Below, piece after piece: positions 42,537 through 50,297 of a DNA stretch of 64,000 nucleotides. Within the stretch, counting starts at the first letter, position 1. Each line of letters opens with the position of its first letter. Source of the DNA: Candidatus Gemmiger faecavium (GTDB taxonomy: Bacteria > Bacillota > Clostridia > Oscillospirales > Ruminococcaceae); contig DXFO01000039.1 of the NCBI GenBank assembly GCA_019114415.1, forward strand, positions 27,149-91,148, given 5' to 3'. The translations under genes and the position numbers were made by a program. The notes below the pieces were generated by a model, which was not told where the DNA came from, made no database searches, and was given only the letters and a program-made list of their open reading frames with translations.

Positions 42537-43913
42537 TTATGTGGTTTGTTTGCTGTCCGAACCGTCGGGGGAGGTCAGTCTGCGGAAAAAGGAGAACATG
42601 GGGATGCAACCCACAAGGTCCGCAATGGCCCAGCCGATGGGGATGGAGACCCAGATGCCCGCAGCGCCCAGGACCGGTATGGCCGACAGCGCATAGGCCA
42701 ATACTACACGCAGGCCCAGGGAGATCACGGTGAGCACCACCGACATGCCGGGGCGTTCGATGGCGCGGTAGAAGCCGTACAGCAGGAACAGCAGGGCGAT
42801 CAGGCAGTAGAAGGAGCCTTCGGTGCGCAGATACTGTACGCCGATGCCCAGAATTTCCACTTCCTCCGGCTGCACAAAGATGAGCATCAGGGGCTGTGCA
42901 AAGACGAACACCACAGCGCTGACCGCAGCACCGAACAGCATACTGGTGAGAATGGCACTGCGGGTGCCCCGGCGGATGCGCTCGTGCCGGCCAGCGCCAT
43001 AGTTCTGTGCGATGAAGGTGGAAAAGGCGTTGCCGAAATCCTGTACCGGCATGTAGGCAAAGGAATCGATCTTGACCGCCGCGGCAAAGGCCGCCATGAC
43101 CTGAGGCCCGAAGCTGTTGACCCGGCCCTGCACCATCAGGATGCCGAAGTTCATGATGGACTGCTGTGCGCCGGTCACAAAGGACAGGCGGAACACGTGG
43201 GCCGCACAGGGCTTGTCCCAGCGCATATCCTGACGCCGGACCCGCAGGTCGGGGCGGGTGAGCAGGGCGTAAACGCACAGTCCCAACCCCGACAGCCACT
43301 GGGCAATGACGGTGGCCCAGGCCGCGCCGGCCACGCCGCCGTTCAACCCCAGAACGAACAGAATGTCCAGGGCTACATTCAAAAGCGCTGCAATCCCCAG
43401 GAAGATCAGAGGCCGGACCGAATCGCCCACCGCCCGCAAAAGACAGGCGTAGTAATTATAAAGGAAGGTCCCGCCGATGCCCAGGAAAATGACCACCAGA
43501 TAGTCCCGCATCAGGGACCATACCTCCCCGGGAACCTGCAAAAGGGCCAGGATCTGGTCGGTCAGGGCGAAGGTGCCGATGTTCAGGACCAGGGCGGTGG
43601 CCCCGATCATGCAGAAGGAGAGGAACACCTCCCGCCGCATCCGGTTGGATTCCCCGCGGCCGAAAGAGATGGAGACGGCCACGCCGCTGCCCATGGACAG
43701 ACCCAGCAGAATGGAAGTCAGAAAGGTCATGAGGGTGTAGGCCGAGCCCACGGCGGCCAGGGCGTCTGCGCCCACATACCGGCCGACGATGAGGGTGTCG
43801 GCAATGTTGTAGAACTGCTGGAGCAGGTCGCCCAGCATCATGGGCAGGGCAAACCGCAGAAGGGTGGGCGTGATGGGGCCGCTCGTCAGCGAGCGGGCTG
43901 CCCCGGCGCTCAC
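42537..43913 (-). CDS. MATE-family efflux transporter
   Basis: A 458-residue transporter with twelve predicted helices in two halves. Family marks: L-R-F-A-L-P-M-M-L-G-D-L-L-Q-Q-F-Y-N-I-A-D-T-L near the N terminus, G-Y-G/A-A-V-G-S-A-Y-like segment after it, and A-Q-N-Y-G-A-G in the second half. The frame is open to 44126, but the GTG at 43913 six bases after GGAGGT gives the normal MATE length and N terminus. Substrate unknown; family members export drugs or metabolites with Na+ or H+ import. Confidence 0.92.
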   Translation of the reverse strand: MSAGAARSLTSGPITPTLLRFALPMMLGDLLQQFYNIADTLIVGRYVGADALAAVGSAYTLMTFLTSILLGLSMGSGVAVSISFGRGESNRMRREVFLSFCMIGATALVLNIGTFALTDQILALLQVPGEVWSLMRDYLVVIFLGIGGTFLYNYYACLLRAVGDSVRPLIFLGIAALLNVALDILFVLGLNGGVAGAAWATVIAQWLSGLGLCVYALLTRPDLRVRRQDMRWDKPCAAHVFRLSFVTGAQQSIMNFGILMVQGRVNSFGPQVMAAFAAAVKIDSFAYMPVQDFGNAFSTFIAQNYGAGRHERIRRGTRSAILTSMLFGAAVSAVVFVFAQPLMLIFVQPEEVEILGIGVQYLRTEGSFYCLIALLFLLYGFYRAIERPGMSVVLTVISLGLRVVLAYALSAIPVLGAAGIWVSIPIGWAIADLVGCIPMFSFFRRLTSPDGSDSKQTT

Positions 43914-44086
43914 AGGAAAACCTCCGGTGCAGGATTCGATTGTTGTATGGCTGTTGCGCGTCTCATGCTGGCGCGGTACCTCCCTGTCAGACTGGTTTTG
44001 CCGCCCCGACGGATGCCGGGGGACTGCCTTCCTATGATAGAACGCGGGCGGCGCTTTCGCAAGAGGGACTGTCATAGAATTTTTTC

Positions 44087-44115
44087 TTGCCAGAAAATGT
44101 CGTTTCTTATATACT
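44087..44115 (+). promoter_or_regulatory. Promoter of the cyclase-family gene
   Basis: TTGCCA (44087-44092), 17-base spacer, TATACT (44110-44115), 45 bases before the ATG. Confidence 0.75.
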
Positions 44116-44160
44116 GAACATAACATCCGTCAAAATCAATATAACATGGAGGGGATTATC

Positions 44161-44931
44161 ATGGCTGAGTACCATCTTTGGGACGTTCTGGACGAGCTTC
44201 GCTCGCCGAATTACGCATGGGTCGATCTGACGCATTCGCTGGACAACAACAGTCCGGTCTGGAGCGGCATCCCGGCAGGCTCTGTGGAGCTGGCCAAAAC
44301 GGTTTACGACTGGGGCAACGAGATGCTGGACTGCCTGATCCAGACCTTCAAGTTCCCGGGACAGTTCGGTACCCACATCGACTTCCCCGGCCATTTTGTG
44401 CGCGACGCCGCTCTGTCGGAAAAGTACGGCGTCCACAGCATGATCTATCCGCTGTGCGTCATTGACATTACCGCCAAGGCCAAGCAGGACATCCATTACG
44501 CCGTCACCATCCAGGACATTCTGGATTATGAGAACAAGTACGGTACCATTCCCTCGGGGGCTTTTGTGGCGCTGCGCACCGACTGGGCGCGCCGCTGGCC
44601 CGATATGGGCAACCTGTCCGGCACCGACGAAAACGGTGCGGACAACTTCCCCGGCTGGTCGGTGGACGCCCTGCGCTTTTTGTATGAGGAGCGCGGCATT
44701 GCCATGAACGGCCACGAGACGCTGGACACCGATGCTTCCGAGCTGGCGGCTGCCGCAGGGGATCTGGCTGCGGAGCGCTATGTGCTGTCGGGCGGACACC
44801 TGCAGGTGGAACTGCTGGCAAACCTGGACAAGGTCGCCCCCGCGGGCGCTGTGGCGGTGGTCTCCTGGCCCAACATCGATGACGCGACCGGCCTGCCCTG
44901 CCGCGTCTTTGCCATCACGCCCCGCGTCTGA
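44161..44931 (+). CDS. Cyclase-family metal-dependent hydrolase (kynurenine formamidase-like)
   Basis: A 256-residue protein of the PF04199-type cyclase family with the metal motif G-T-H-I-D-F-P-G-H-F and the downstream A-L-R-T-D-W-A and G-H-E-T-L-D-T-D blocks. Members include kynurenine formamidase and isatin hydrolase; the substrate here is not known. The ATG at 44161 behind GGAGGGG is chosen over one five codons earlier. Single-gene unit with its own promoter and terminator. Confidence 0.88.
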   Translation: MAEYHLWDVLDELRSPNYAWVDLTHSLDNNSPVWSGIPAGSVELAKTVYDWGNEMLDCLIQTFKFPGQFGTHIDFPGHFVRDAALSEKYGVHSMIYPLCVIDITAKAKQDIHYAVTIQDILDYENKYGTIPSGAFVALRTDWARRWPDMGNLSGTDENGADNFPGWSVDALRFLYEERGIAMNGHETLDTDASELAAAAGDLAAERYVLSGGHLQVELLANLDKVAPAGAVAVVSWPNIDDATGLPCRVFAITPRV

Positions 44932-44947
44932 ATGATCCTGTAAACTG

Positions 44948-44992
44948 AAAAAAATCCCGTCCCTGCCGTGATAGGCCGGGGCGGGATTTTTC
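44948..44992. terminator. Terminator between the cyclase gene and the convergent membrane protein gene
   Basis: AAAATCCCGTCCC / GGGGCGGGATTTTT hairpin, suitable for both directions. Confidence 0.85.
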
Positions 44993-45017
44993 TTGCTGTG
45001 TTTGGGGGTGGATGAAA

Positions 45018-45680
45018 TCAGGTGCGGGAAGGGGCCTCTTCCAGGCCGGCCATCCGGCGCAGTTTTTCCCGGGCGATGCCGTTGAAAATGGCGATCACGC
45101 GGCCGACGCCGATCATGGAGATCAGGGTACCCAGCCCCACGCCCATCAGCGGGTTGCCCATGCAGGTGCCGATGATGAGGGAGCAGCACATGCAGCAAAG
45201 GTCGAAGATGTTTTTGCACAGGCCCAGTTCCTTGCCGCTGCGGGCCGAGATGCTGGCAACAATGCCGTCGCCGGGGTTGGGGATAAGGGCCATATCTACC
45301 GTCATGGCCGCGCCCACGCCGGTCAGGATGATGGCGATCACCAGCATCACCAGGTCCAGGGGCAGATTTCCGTTTTCATAGGGTAATACCACTTTGATCA
45401 GGTTCATGATGCGGGTAAACACGATGCTGAGTGGGATCTGCAACAGATAGGTCCAGCTGCTGGCCTTGCCCATGATGAAAAACTCCGCAATGACAAAGGC
45501 CACGTAAACCACAAGCGTCAGATCACCGAAGCTGAGGCCGGTAGCCTCGCTGACGGTAAACGGCACCGACACGATGGCCGATGCCCCCAGCCCGGTCAGG
45601 GAATTCAGGGTGATACCGATGGCCAGCAGTACCATGCCCAGTGCATAAATACACCATCTTGCTCCATTGAACTTTTTCAA
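45018..45680 (-). CDS. YczE/YitT-like membrane protein
   Basis: A 220-residue protein with five or six helices. The N-terminal helix G-M-V-L-L-A-I-G-I-T-L-N-S and the P-N-P-G-D-G-I-V segment after the third helix match YczE-type proteins (DUF6198/YitT-related), whose function is not established. Start codon TTG at 45680, six bases after GAGGGG. The frame is open to an ATG at 45830, but that ATG lies inside the presumed promoter and the intervening DNA folds into hairpins, so the TTG is preferred. Confidence 0.75.
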   Translation of the reverse strand: MKKFNGARWCIYALGMVLLAIGITLNSLTGLGASAIVSVPFTVSEATGLSFGDLTLVVYVAFVIAEFFIMGKASSWTYLLQIPLSIVFTRIMNLIKVVLPYENGNLPLDLVMLVIAIILTGVGAAMTVDMALIPNPGDGIVASISARSGKELGLCKNIFDLCCMCCSLIIGTCMGNPLMGVGLGTLISMIGVGRVIAIFNGIAREKLRRMAGLEEAPSRT

Positions 45681-45699
45681 ACAAAACCCCTCTCTCTGC

Positions 45700-45810
45700 A
45701 AAAAGCCGGTCTGGAATGCGCTGCATCCGCAGCAACACAGACCGGAGCTGTAAATAAAAAGAAAGCCGTTGCCGGCTTGAATACGTTCCGTCAGGGGAAC
45801 GCTTGTATTA
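45700..45810 (-). promoter_or_regulatory. Leader of the YczE-like gene with hairpins
   Basis: Minus strand, in order: GTTCC/GGAAC hairpin, AAGCCG-gcaa-CGGCTT hairpin followed by TCTTTTT, and CCGGTCTG (45745-45738) / CAGACCGG (45713-45706) followed by CTTTTTG, 25 bases before the TTG start. A TTGACA stands at about 45842-45837. The last two hairpins look like terminators, suggesting attenuation; no known riboswitch was recognised. Confidence 0.45.
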
Positions 45811-46093
45811 TTTATGGTAGCAAAGCTCATCTGCCCTTGTCAATTTTTTGTCTGTCACATAAAAACACCGGCGGCGACTTTTCATCTGCGGGGAGGAGCG
45901 CTATAATAGCATACAAAGCAGATACAGATTTTTCTGCGCGGTTCCATAAGAAAACAAAGCCGCAAAACGCGGACTGCAAATCGGACTTTGCCGCCTGGCG
46001 ATGTTGCTGTGATGGCTCACGGTTTTGGCGGGACCTTCGGGTTCCTGCGTCCCTCGCGCTTTGATATGATTGTTGATACAGGAGGACGGCACC
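45811..46093. other. Divergent intergenic region
   Basis: Carries the control regions of the YczE-like gene (minus) and the flavodoxin-ferredoxin gene (plus). No gene seen. Confidence 0.5.
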
Positions 46094-46855
46094 ATGTTTG
46101 AACAGGTGGTTTTGTACGATTTCAGCCCCACGGGCGGTACCCGGCGGGTAGGGGAGGCCTTTTGCAAGGCCATCGGAAAGACGGTGACAGAGGTAGACCT
46201 CTGCTCGCCCCAGATGCCGGAGCAGCCGGAAAACGCCCAGCTGGCCGTTCTGGCAGCGCCGGTGTTCGGCGGGCGGCTGCCAGCCACTGCGGCGCAGCGC
46301 CTGGCGGAGCTGAAAGGCAAGGGGCTGCCTGCGGTGACCATCGCCGTGTACGGCACCCGTGCCTTTGAGGATGCCCTGCTGGAACTCAACGACATCGCCG
46401 CCGACTGCGGCTTCCGTGTTGTTGCCTCTGCGGCCTGCATTGCCCAGCACTCCATTGTGCCGGAGGTAGGTGCAGGCCGTCCCGACAGTGACGATCTGTC
46501 CGAGATCGCCGCCTTTGCCTCCCGCGTATGGGAAAAGTATGCGGGTGCAGACTGTTCCGCGCCCCAGGTCCCGGGCAACCGCCCCTACAAGGCTGGGATG
46601 GCGTCCCTGACCGCGCCTATCACGCTGAAAGGCTGCACCCGCTGCGGCAGCTGCGCCGCGGCCTGCCCCACCCAGGCCATCACGGTAGGCGGACAGGGAG
46701 TCCATACCAATGCCGATGCCTGCATCATGTGCATGGCCTGCACGGCGGCCTGCCCTGTCAAAGTCCGCGTTCTGCCCCCTGAGGTGCAGCAGAAAACGGC
46801 GCAGAAGCTGCACCCCCTGTGCAGTCTGCGCCGTCCCAATGAATTTTATCTGTAA
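46094..46855 (+). CDS. Flavodoxin/4Fe-4S ferredoxin fusion (EFR1-like)
   Basis: A 253-residue cytoplasmic electron carrier. Residues 1-160 form a flavodoxin-like fold (Y-D-F-S-P-T-G-G-T-R-R-V-G as the FMN phosphate loop), and the C-terminal part carries two ferredoxin clusters (C-T-R-C-G-S-C-A-A-A-C-P and C-I-M-C-M-A-C-T-A-A-C-P). Such EFR1-family proteins are common in clostridia and shuttle electrons to unknown partners. Start at 46094 behind CAGGAGG. Confidence 0.92.
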   Translation: MFEQVVLYDFSPTGGTRRVGEAFCKAIGKTVTEVDLCSPQMPEQPENAQLAVLAAPVFGGRLPATAAQRLAELKGKGLPAVTIAVYGTRAFEDALLELNDIAADCGFRVVASAACIAQHSIVPEVGAGRPDSDDLSEIAAFASRVWEKYAGADCSAPQVPGNRPYKAGMASLTAPITLKGCTRCGSCAAACPTQAITVGGQGVHTNADACIMCMACTAACPVKVRVLPPEVQQKTAQKLHPLCSLRRPNEFYL

Positions 46856-46858
46856 GGT

Positions 46859-47484
46859 TCAGTCCAGTTTGCGGCAGATGTCTGCCCAGGCTTCCTCGTC
46901 AAAGCGGCGGTCCTTGTAGTAGATTTCCCGGTCCTCCTCAGTGATGGCGCGGATGACATGGCAGGGATTGCCCACTGCCAGGCTCCAGTCCGGGATATCC
47001 TTGGTGACCACGCTGCCTGCGCCGATTACCACGTTGCTGCCGATGTGCACACCGGGCAGAATGACGGTGTTGCCGCCGATCCACACGTTGTCGCCCACCG
47101 TGACGCCGATGCCGTACTCATACAGGGTGTTGCGCACCGCCGGATGAAGGGGGTGCCCTGCCGTGTAGATGGAAACATTGGGGGCAAACTGGCAGTTGTC
47201 CCCGATGACCACCTTGGCCACGTCGATGATGGTGCAGTTGTAGTTGGCAAAAAAGTTCTTGCCCACCGAGATATGACTGCCGTAGTCGCAGTAAAAGGGC
47301 GGGTTGATCATGGCGTTTTCCGAGCCGGGCAGCAGTTCCTTGACGATGGCGGCGATCTGTTCAAAGTCGGCACGGTCGACGGTGTTCAGCCGCTGAAGGA
47401 TACGGCGGCAGACCGCTGCTCTTCCATCACGGCGGCATCGGAAATGTAGGGCAGTTCCGCGTCACGGCGTTCAATATGCGTCAT
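46859..47484 (-). pseudogene. Frameshifted maltose/galactoside O-acetyltransferase-like gene
   Basis: A LacA/Maa-type left-handed beta-helix acetyltransferase. The ATG at 47484 has an AAAGGAG site and gives the usual N terminus (M-T-H-I-E-R-R-D-A-E-L-P-Y-I), but the frame ends after about 32 codons; the rest (I-L-Q-R-L-N-T-V-D, then P-P-F-Y-C-D-Y-G, A-N-Y-N-C-T-I-I-D and the catalytic-His motif T-A-G-H-P-L-H-P) continues in another frame. The break is near 47414-47418 and one extra base there would restore a 208-residue protein. The ORF from 47311 alone lacks the N-terminal maltose-acetyltransferase cap. Decay or an assembly error. Confidence 0.85.
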
Positions 47485-47705
47485 AGGGGGCAGTCTCCTT
47501 TCACGGGTTGTGTATCCGCTGCGGGGGAAAATGGTTCTGCGGTTTGTGCAGGCTCCCGGCGGTTGCCTATGATATAACATACCGCCTTTGGGATGTCAAT
47601 CTTGCGGGAAACGAGAAAAGTTTTTTGCTTTTTTGGAAGCCGGGGCTTGACAATCGGGTATGTGCGTGGTAAACTATATCTCGCATCTGAATGGCGTGCC
47701 ACTGT

Positions 47706-47794
47706 GGAGGGGTGTCCGAGTGGTTTATGGAGCTGGTCTTGAAAACCAGTGACGCAGCAATGCGCCGTGGGTTCGAATCCCACCCTCTCCGCCA
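47706..47794 (+). tRNA. tRNA-Ser (anticodon TGA)
   Basis: Acceptor GGAGGGG/CCTCTCC (one wobble), anticodon stem CTGGT/ACCAG around CTTGAAA, long variable arm typical of tRNA-Ser, T-arm GTGGG-TTCGAAT-CCCAC, G73 and encoded CCA. Confidence 0.95.
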
Positions 47795-47837
47795 TTTATT
47801 GATACAACAAGTGAATCAGTTTTATCACTTTGACTGT

Positions 47838-47928
47838 GGAGTAATACTCAAGAGGTCGAAGAGGCGCCCCTGCTAAGGGCGTAGGGTCCGAAAGGGCCGC
47901 GAGAGTTCAAATCTCTCTTACTCCGCCA
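47838..47928 (+). tRNA. tRNA-Ser (anticodon GCT)
   Basis: Acceptor GGAGTAA/TTACTCC, anticodon stem CGCCC/GGGCG around CTGCTAA, long variable arm, T-arm GAGAG-TTCAAAT-CTCTC, encoded CCA. It lies 43 bases after the first tRNA-Ser, probably in one transcript. Confidence 0.95.
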
Positions 47929-47964
47929 AAACAACCGCTCATGATTGAGCGGTTGTTTTTTTGT
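47929..47964 (+). terminator. Terminator of the tRNA-Ser pair
   Basis: ACAACCGCTCA / TGAGCGGTTGT followed by seven T residues. Confidence 0.92.
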
Positions 47965-48158
47965 TTGTGTATCTGTCAACCCGGCCCAAAACGCCCTGTG
48001 TGGCGCAGCGGACCGGGTATTTTTGTGCTGCGGCAGGATGGCAAGACAAATGCAGAAATCCGGCGTTGAGAGGTTGTAATTTCCGGCTGCGTTTTCCGTC
48101 TTATAGGGTAAGAGGGCTGAACAAACCCCTGTGGAGACAGAAAAAGGAGGGAATCCGA

Positions 48159-49586
48159 ATGAAACGAGAAAACCTGCATTTGCCCATGGAACCAGGCGAT
48201 ATGCCGATGCCGAAAGGAAAAGCCCAAACCGGGAACAGCCGCAAAAAGCCCTGGTGGATGATTGCCCTTGCCGGGCTGCTGATCGTGGCGGTGACGGGCG
48301 GGATCGTGCTGGGCGGGGGAGGGCATTTGCCCACCGCTTCCGGGTACGCCATCCGGGAAGCGGCCTATCCCGAGATGGCCGCCTACCCCGATGAAAGCAG
48401 CCCGGATTTTGAGCGGCAGTATGACGCCTGGTGGGAATCGGTCCGGGCGCAGCGCCGCTCGGAGGGCTATGCCGACGGGCTGGATCATTTTTGGAGCGAA
48501 AGCATCCCGCAGTTTTTGGCCGGGGAGGAAGGGGAAAACAAGGTCTATTCTCCCCTGAATGTCTATCTGGCGTTGGGCATGCTGGCCGAACTGACCGACG
48601 GCGACAGCCGGCAGCAGATCCTGGATCTGCTGGGGGAGGACAGCATGGAAAAACTGCGCACGCAGGCTGAGGCGGTGTGGAATGCCCAGTACCGGAACGA
48701 CGGCGCCACCACCTGCATCCTGGCCAGCTCCCTGTGGCTGGACGAGGATGTGCAGTTTGTGTCCCGGACGCTGCAGCGGCTGGCCGATACCTATTATGCA
48801 TCGTCCTACCGGGGCGCAATGGGCTCGGAGGAGTTCAACAAAGAACTGCAAAACTGGATCGACCGTCAGACCGGCGGGCTGCTGACAGAGCAGACCCAGA
48901 CGCTCCGGCTGGATGCAGACACCGTGCTGGCGCTGGCCACCACCATTCAATACCATGCCAGATGGGCGGGGACTTTTGACGAAACCCTTACCGCACCCGG
49001 GACCTTTCACGGCACGGACGGGGATGTAGCCTGTGATTTCATGCATGACCGCAGCCTGGGGACCTATTACTGGGGAGAACACTTCGGCGCGGTGGCGCGG
49101 CCTTTGGAAAACGGCGGCGGTACCATGTGGATCATTCTTCCTGACGAGGGGATAAGCCCGCAGCAGCTTCTCGGGGAAGAAGAGACTATGGAGTTCCTGC
49201 TGTGCAAGGGCGACTGGACGGACAGCAAATATCTGAATATCAACCTGTCCCTGCCCCGGTTCGATGTCTCCTCCCAGACGGATCTGTGCGATGGCCTGCA
49301 GGCGCTGGGGGTGACGGATGTGTTTGATGAGACCAGGGCGGACTTTTCCCCCATGGCAGCAAACCCGGAAGGAATCTATCTTTCCCAGGACAAGCATGGC
49401 GTGCGGGTGGCGGTGGATGAGGAAGGCGTCACCGCTGCGGCCTACACGGTCATGGCAATGTCCGGTTCTGGGATGCCGCCGGAGGACGAAATGGACTTTA
49501 CGGTGGACCGGCCGTTCCTGTTCGCCATTACCAGCGACGACGGACTGCCGCTTTTTGTGGGCAGTGTGTATCAGCCGGCAGCGTAA
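48159..49586 (+). CDS. Membrane-anchored serpin (serine protease inhibitor)
   Basis: A 475-residue protein with a cytoplasmic N terminus, one transmembrane helix (about 29-52) and a full serpin domain. Serpin marks are V-Y-S-P-L-N-V-Y-L-A-L-G, the N-x-W-I/T-like segment L-Q-N-W-I-D-R-Q-T-G-G, and the hinge of the reactive loop E-E-G-V-T-A-A-A-Y-T (421-430; consensus E-E-G-T-E-A-A-A-A-T), so it should be inhibitory. C-terminal P-F-L-F-A-I and L-F-V-G-S-V close the fold. Gut bacterial serpins inhibit host neutrophil and pancreatic-type proteases; that role is inferred. Start at 48159 behind AAAGGAGGG. Confidence 0.93.
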   Translation: MKRENLHLPMEPGDMPMPKGKAQTGNSRKKPWWMIALAGLLIVAVTGGIVLGGGGHLPTASGYAIREAAYPEMAAYPDESSPDFERQYDAWWESVRAQRRSEGYADGLDHFWSESIPQFLAGEEGENKVYSPLNVYLALGMLAELTDGDSRQQILDLLGEDSMEKLRTQAEAVWNAQYRNDGATTCILASSLWLDEDVQFVSRTLQRLADTYYASSYRGAMGSEEFNKELQNWIDRQTGGLLTEQTQTLRLDADTVLALATTIQYHARWAGTFDETLTAPGTFHGTDGDVACDFMHDRSLGTYYWGEHFGAVARPLENGGGTMWIILPDEGISPQQLLGEEETMEFLLCKGDWTDSKYLNINLSLPRFDVSSQTDLCDGLQALGVTDVFDETRADFSPMAANPEGIYLSQDKHGVRVAVDEEGVTAAAYTVMAMSGSGMPPEDEMDFTVDRPFLFAITSDDGLPLFVGSVYQPAA

Positions 49587-49604
49587 TGGATGGACTGCAT
49601 GATC

Positions 49605-49648
49605 AAACATCCGGGGAGCGATGGAACCCATCGCTCCCCGGATGTTTT
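49605..49648. terminator. Bidirectional terminator between the serpin and XRE genes
   Basis: AAACATCCGGGGAGCGATGG / CCATCGCTCCCCGGATGTTT, a near-perfect hairpin with a very short loop. Confidence 0.92.
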
Positions 49649-49677
49649 GCTGTTGCCGCTACACGGACCGGCAGTGA

Positions 49678-50028
49678 TTATTTGATCTCCCGCAAAAGAT
49701 CCTCGGGAGGAATCCCAAACAGCTTGGCCAAAGCAATCAAATTGGTGGTGCTGGGATCAGATTTTCCACTCTCCCACTTGGAGACGGCCTGACGGCTCAC
49801 GCCCAGGGCGTCTGCCACAAATTCCTGGGTCATTTTGCATTCCGTGCGGTGGCGCTTGATGACCTCCCCGAGAGATTGGGCGTTCTGCTTGTTTTCTTCC
49901 CGGACGGGGGAAGATGCCAGGTACTTTCGCAGGGAGCGGATGGCCAGATACACCAGGTAACCCAGTGCTGCAAAAATCAAAATGAGCAGACTGATGTTTA
50001 GCATGGTAAATAAAAATCGGAATATCAT
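49678..50028 (-). CDS. XRE-family helix-turn-helix protein with N-terminal membrane helix
   Basis: A 116-residue protein with a hydrophobic helix at about residues 5-31, a basic linker, and a Cro/C1-type helix-turn-helix at about 53-110 (M-T-Q-E-F-V-A-D-A-L-G-V-S-R-Q-A-V-S-K-W-E-S-G-K-S-D-P). The DNA-binding half is fully conserved in motif. Tethering such a domain to the membrane is less common than a soluble form; it may sense membrane state or control a neighbour. Start codon ATG at 50028 lacks a strong Shine-Dalgarno, and a second ATG (M9) is possible. Confidence 0.85.
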   Translation of the reverse strand: MIFRFLFTMLNISLLILIFAALGYLVYLAIRSLRKYLASSPVREENKQNAQSLGEVIKRHRTECKMTQEFVADALGVSRQAVSKWESGKSDPSTTNLIALAKLFGIPPEDLLREIK

Positions 50029-50191
50029 TTGAGCCGTGCGCCTGCCTTTCTGTCAGCAGTATACCATGAAAAAGGGCGGTTGCTCTACCAACTATCGCGC
50101 AACCACACTGCCGGAAAAAGAAAATACACGTTCCGCCGACCTCGCCTGCTGAAACGCCGGGCGCTGGCAGGCGTAACGATCACGCCGCACA

Positions 50192-50234
50192 GAAAGACCG
50201 GCCCCGGCAGATTGCCTGCCGGGACCGGTCTTTT
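50192..50234 (-). terminator. Terminator of the TetR-controlled redox operon
   Basis: AAAGACCGG..CCGGCA / TGCCGG..CCGGTCTTT hairpin downstream of the ene-reductase gene. Confidence 0.85.
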
Positions 50235-50297
50235 GTTGAAATTTGAAGTGCAGAAAGAGTGGCGGGAAGTTCCCGCAGGAAATGCAAAGGATATGCC

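Noticed and set aside
45681..45830. N-terminal 50-codon extension of the YczE-like gene
   Set aside because: It runs through the presumed promoter and three hairpins, and a well-placed TTG start exists downstream.
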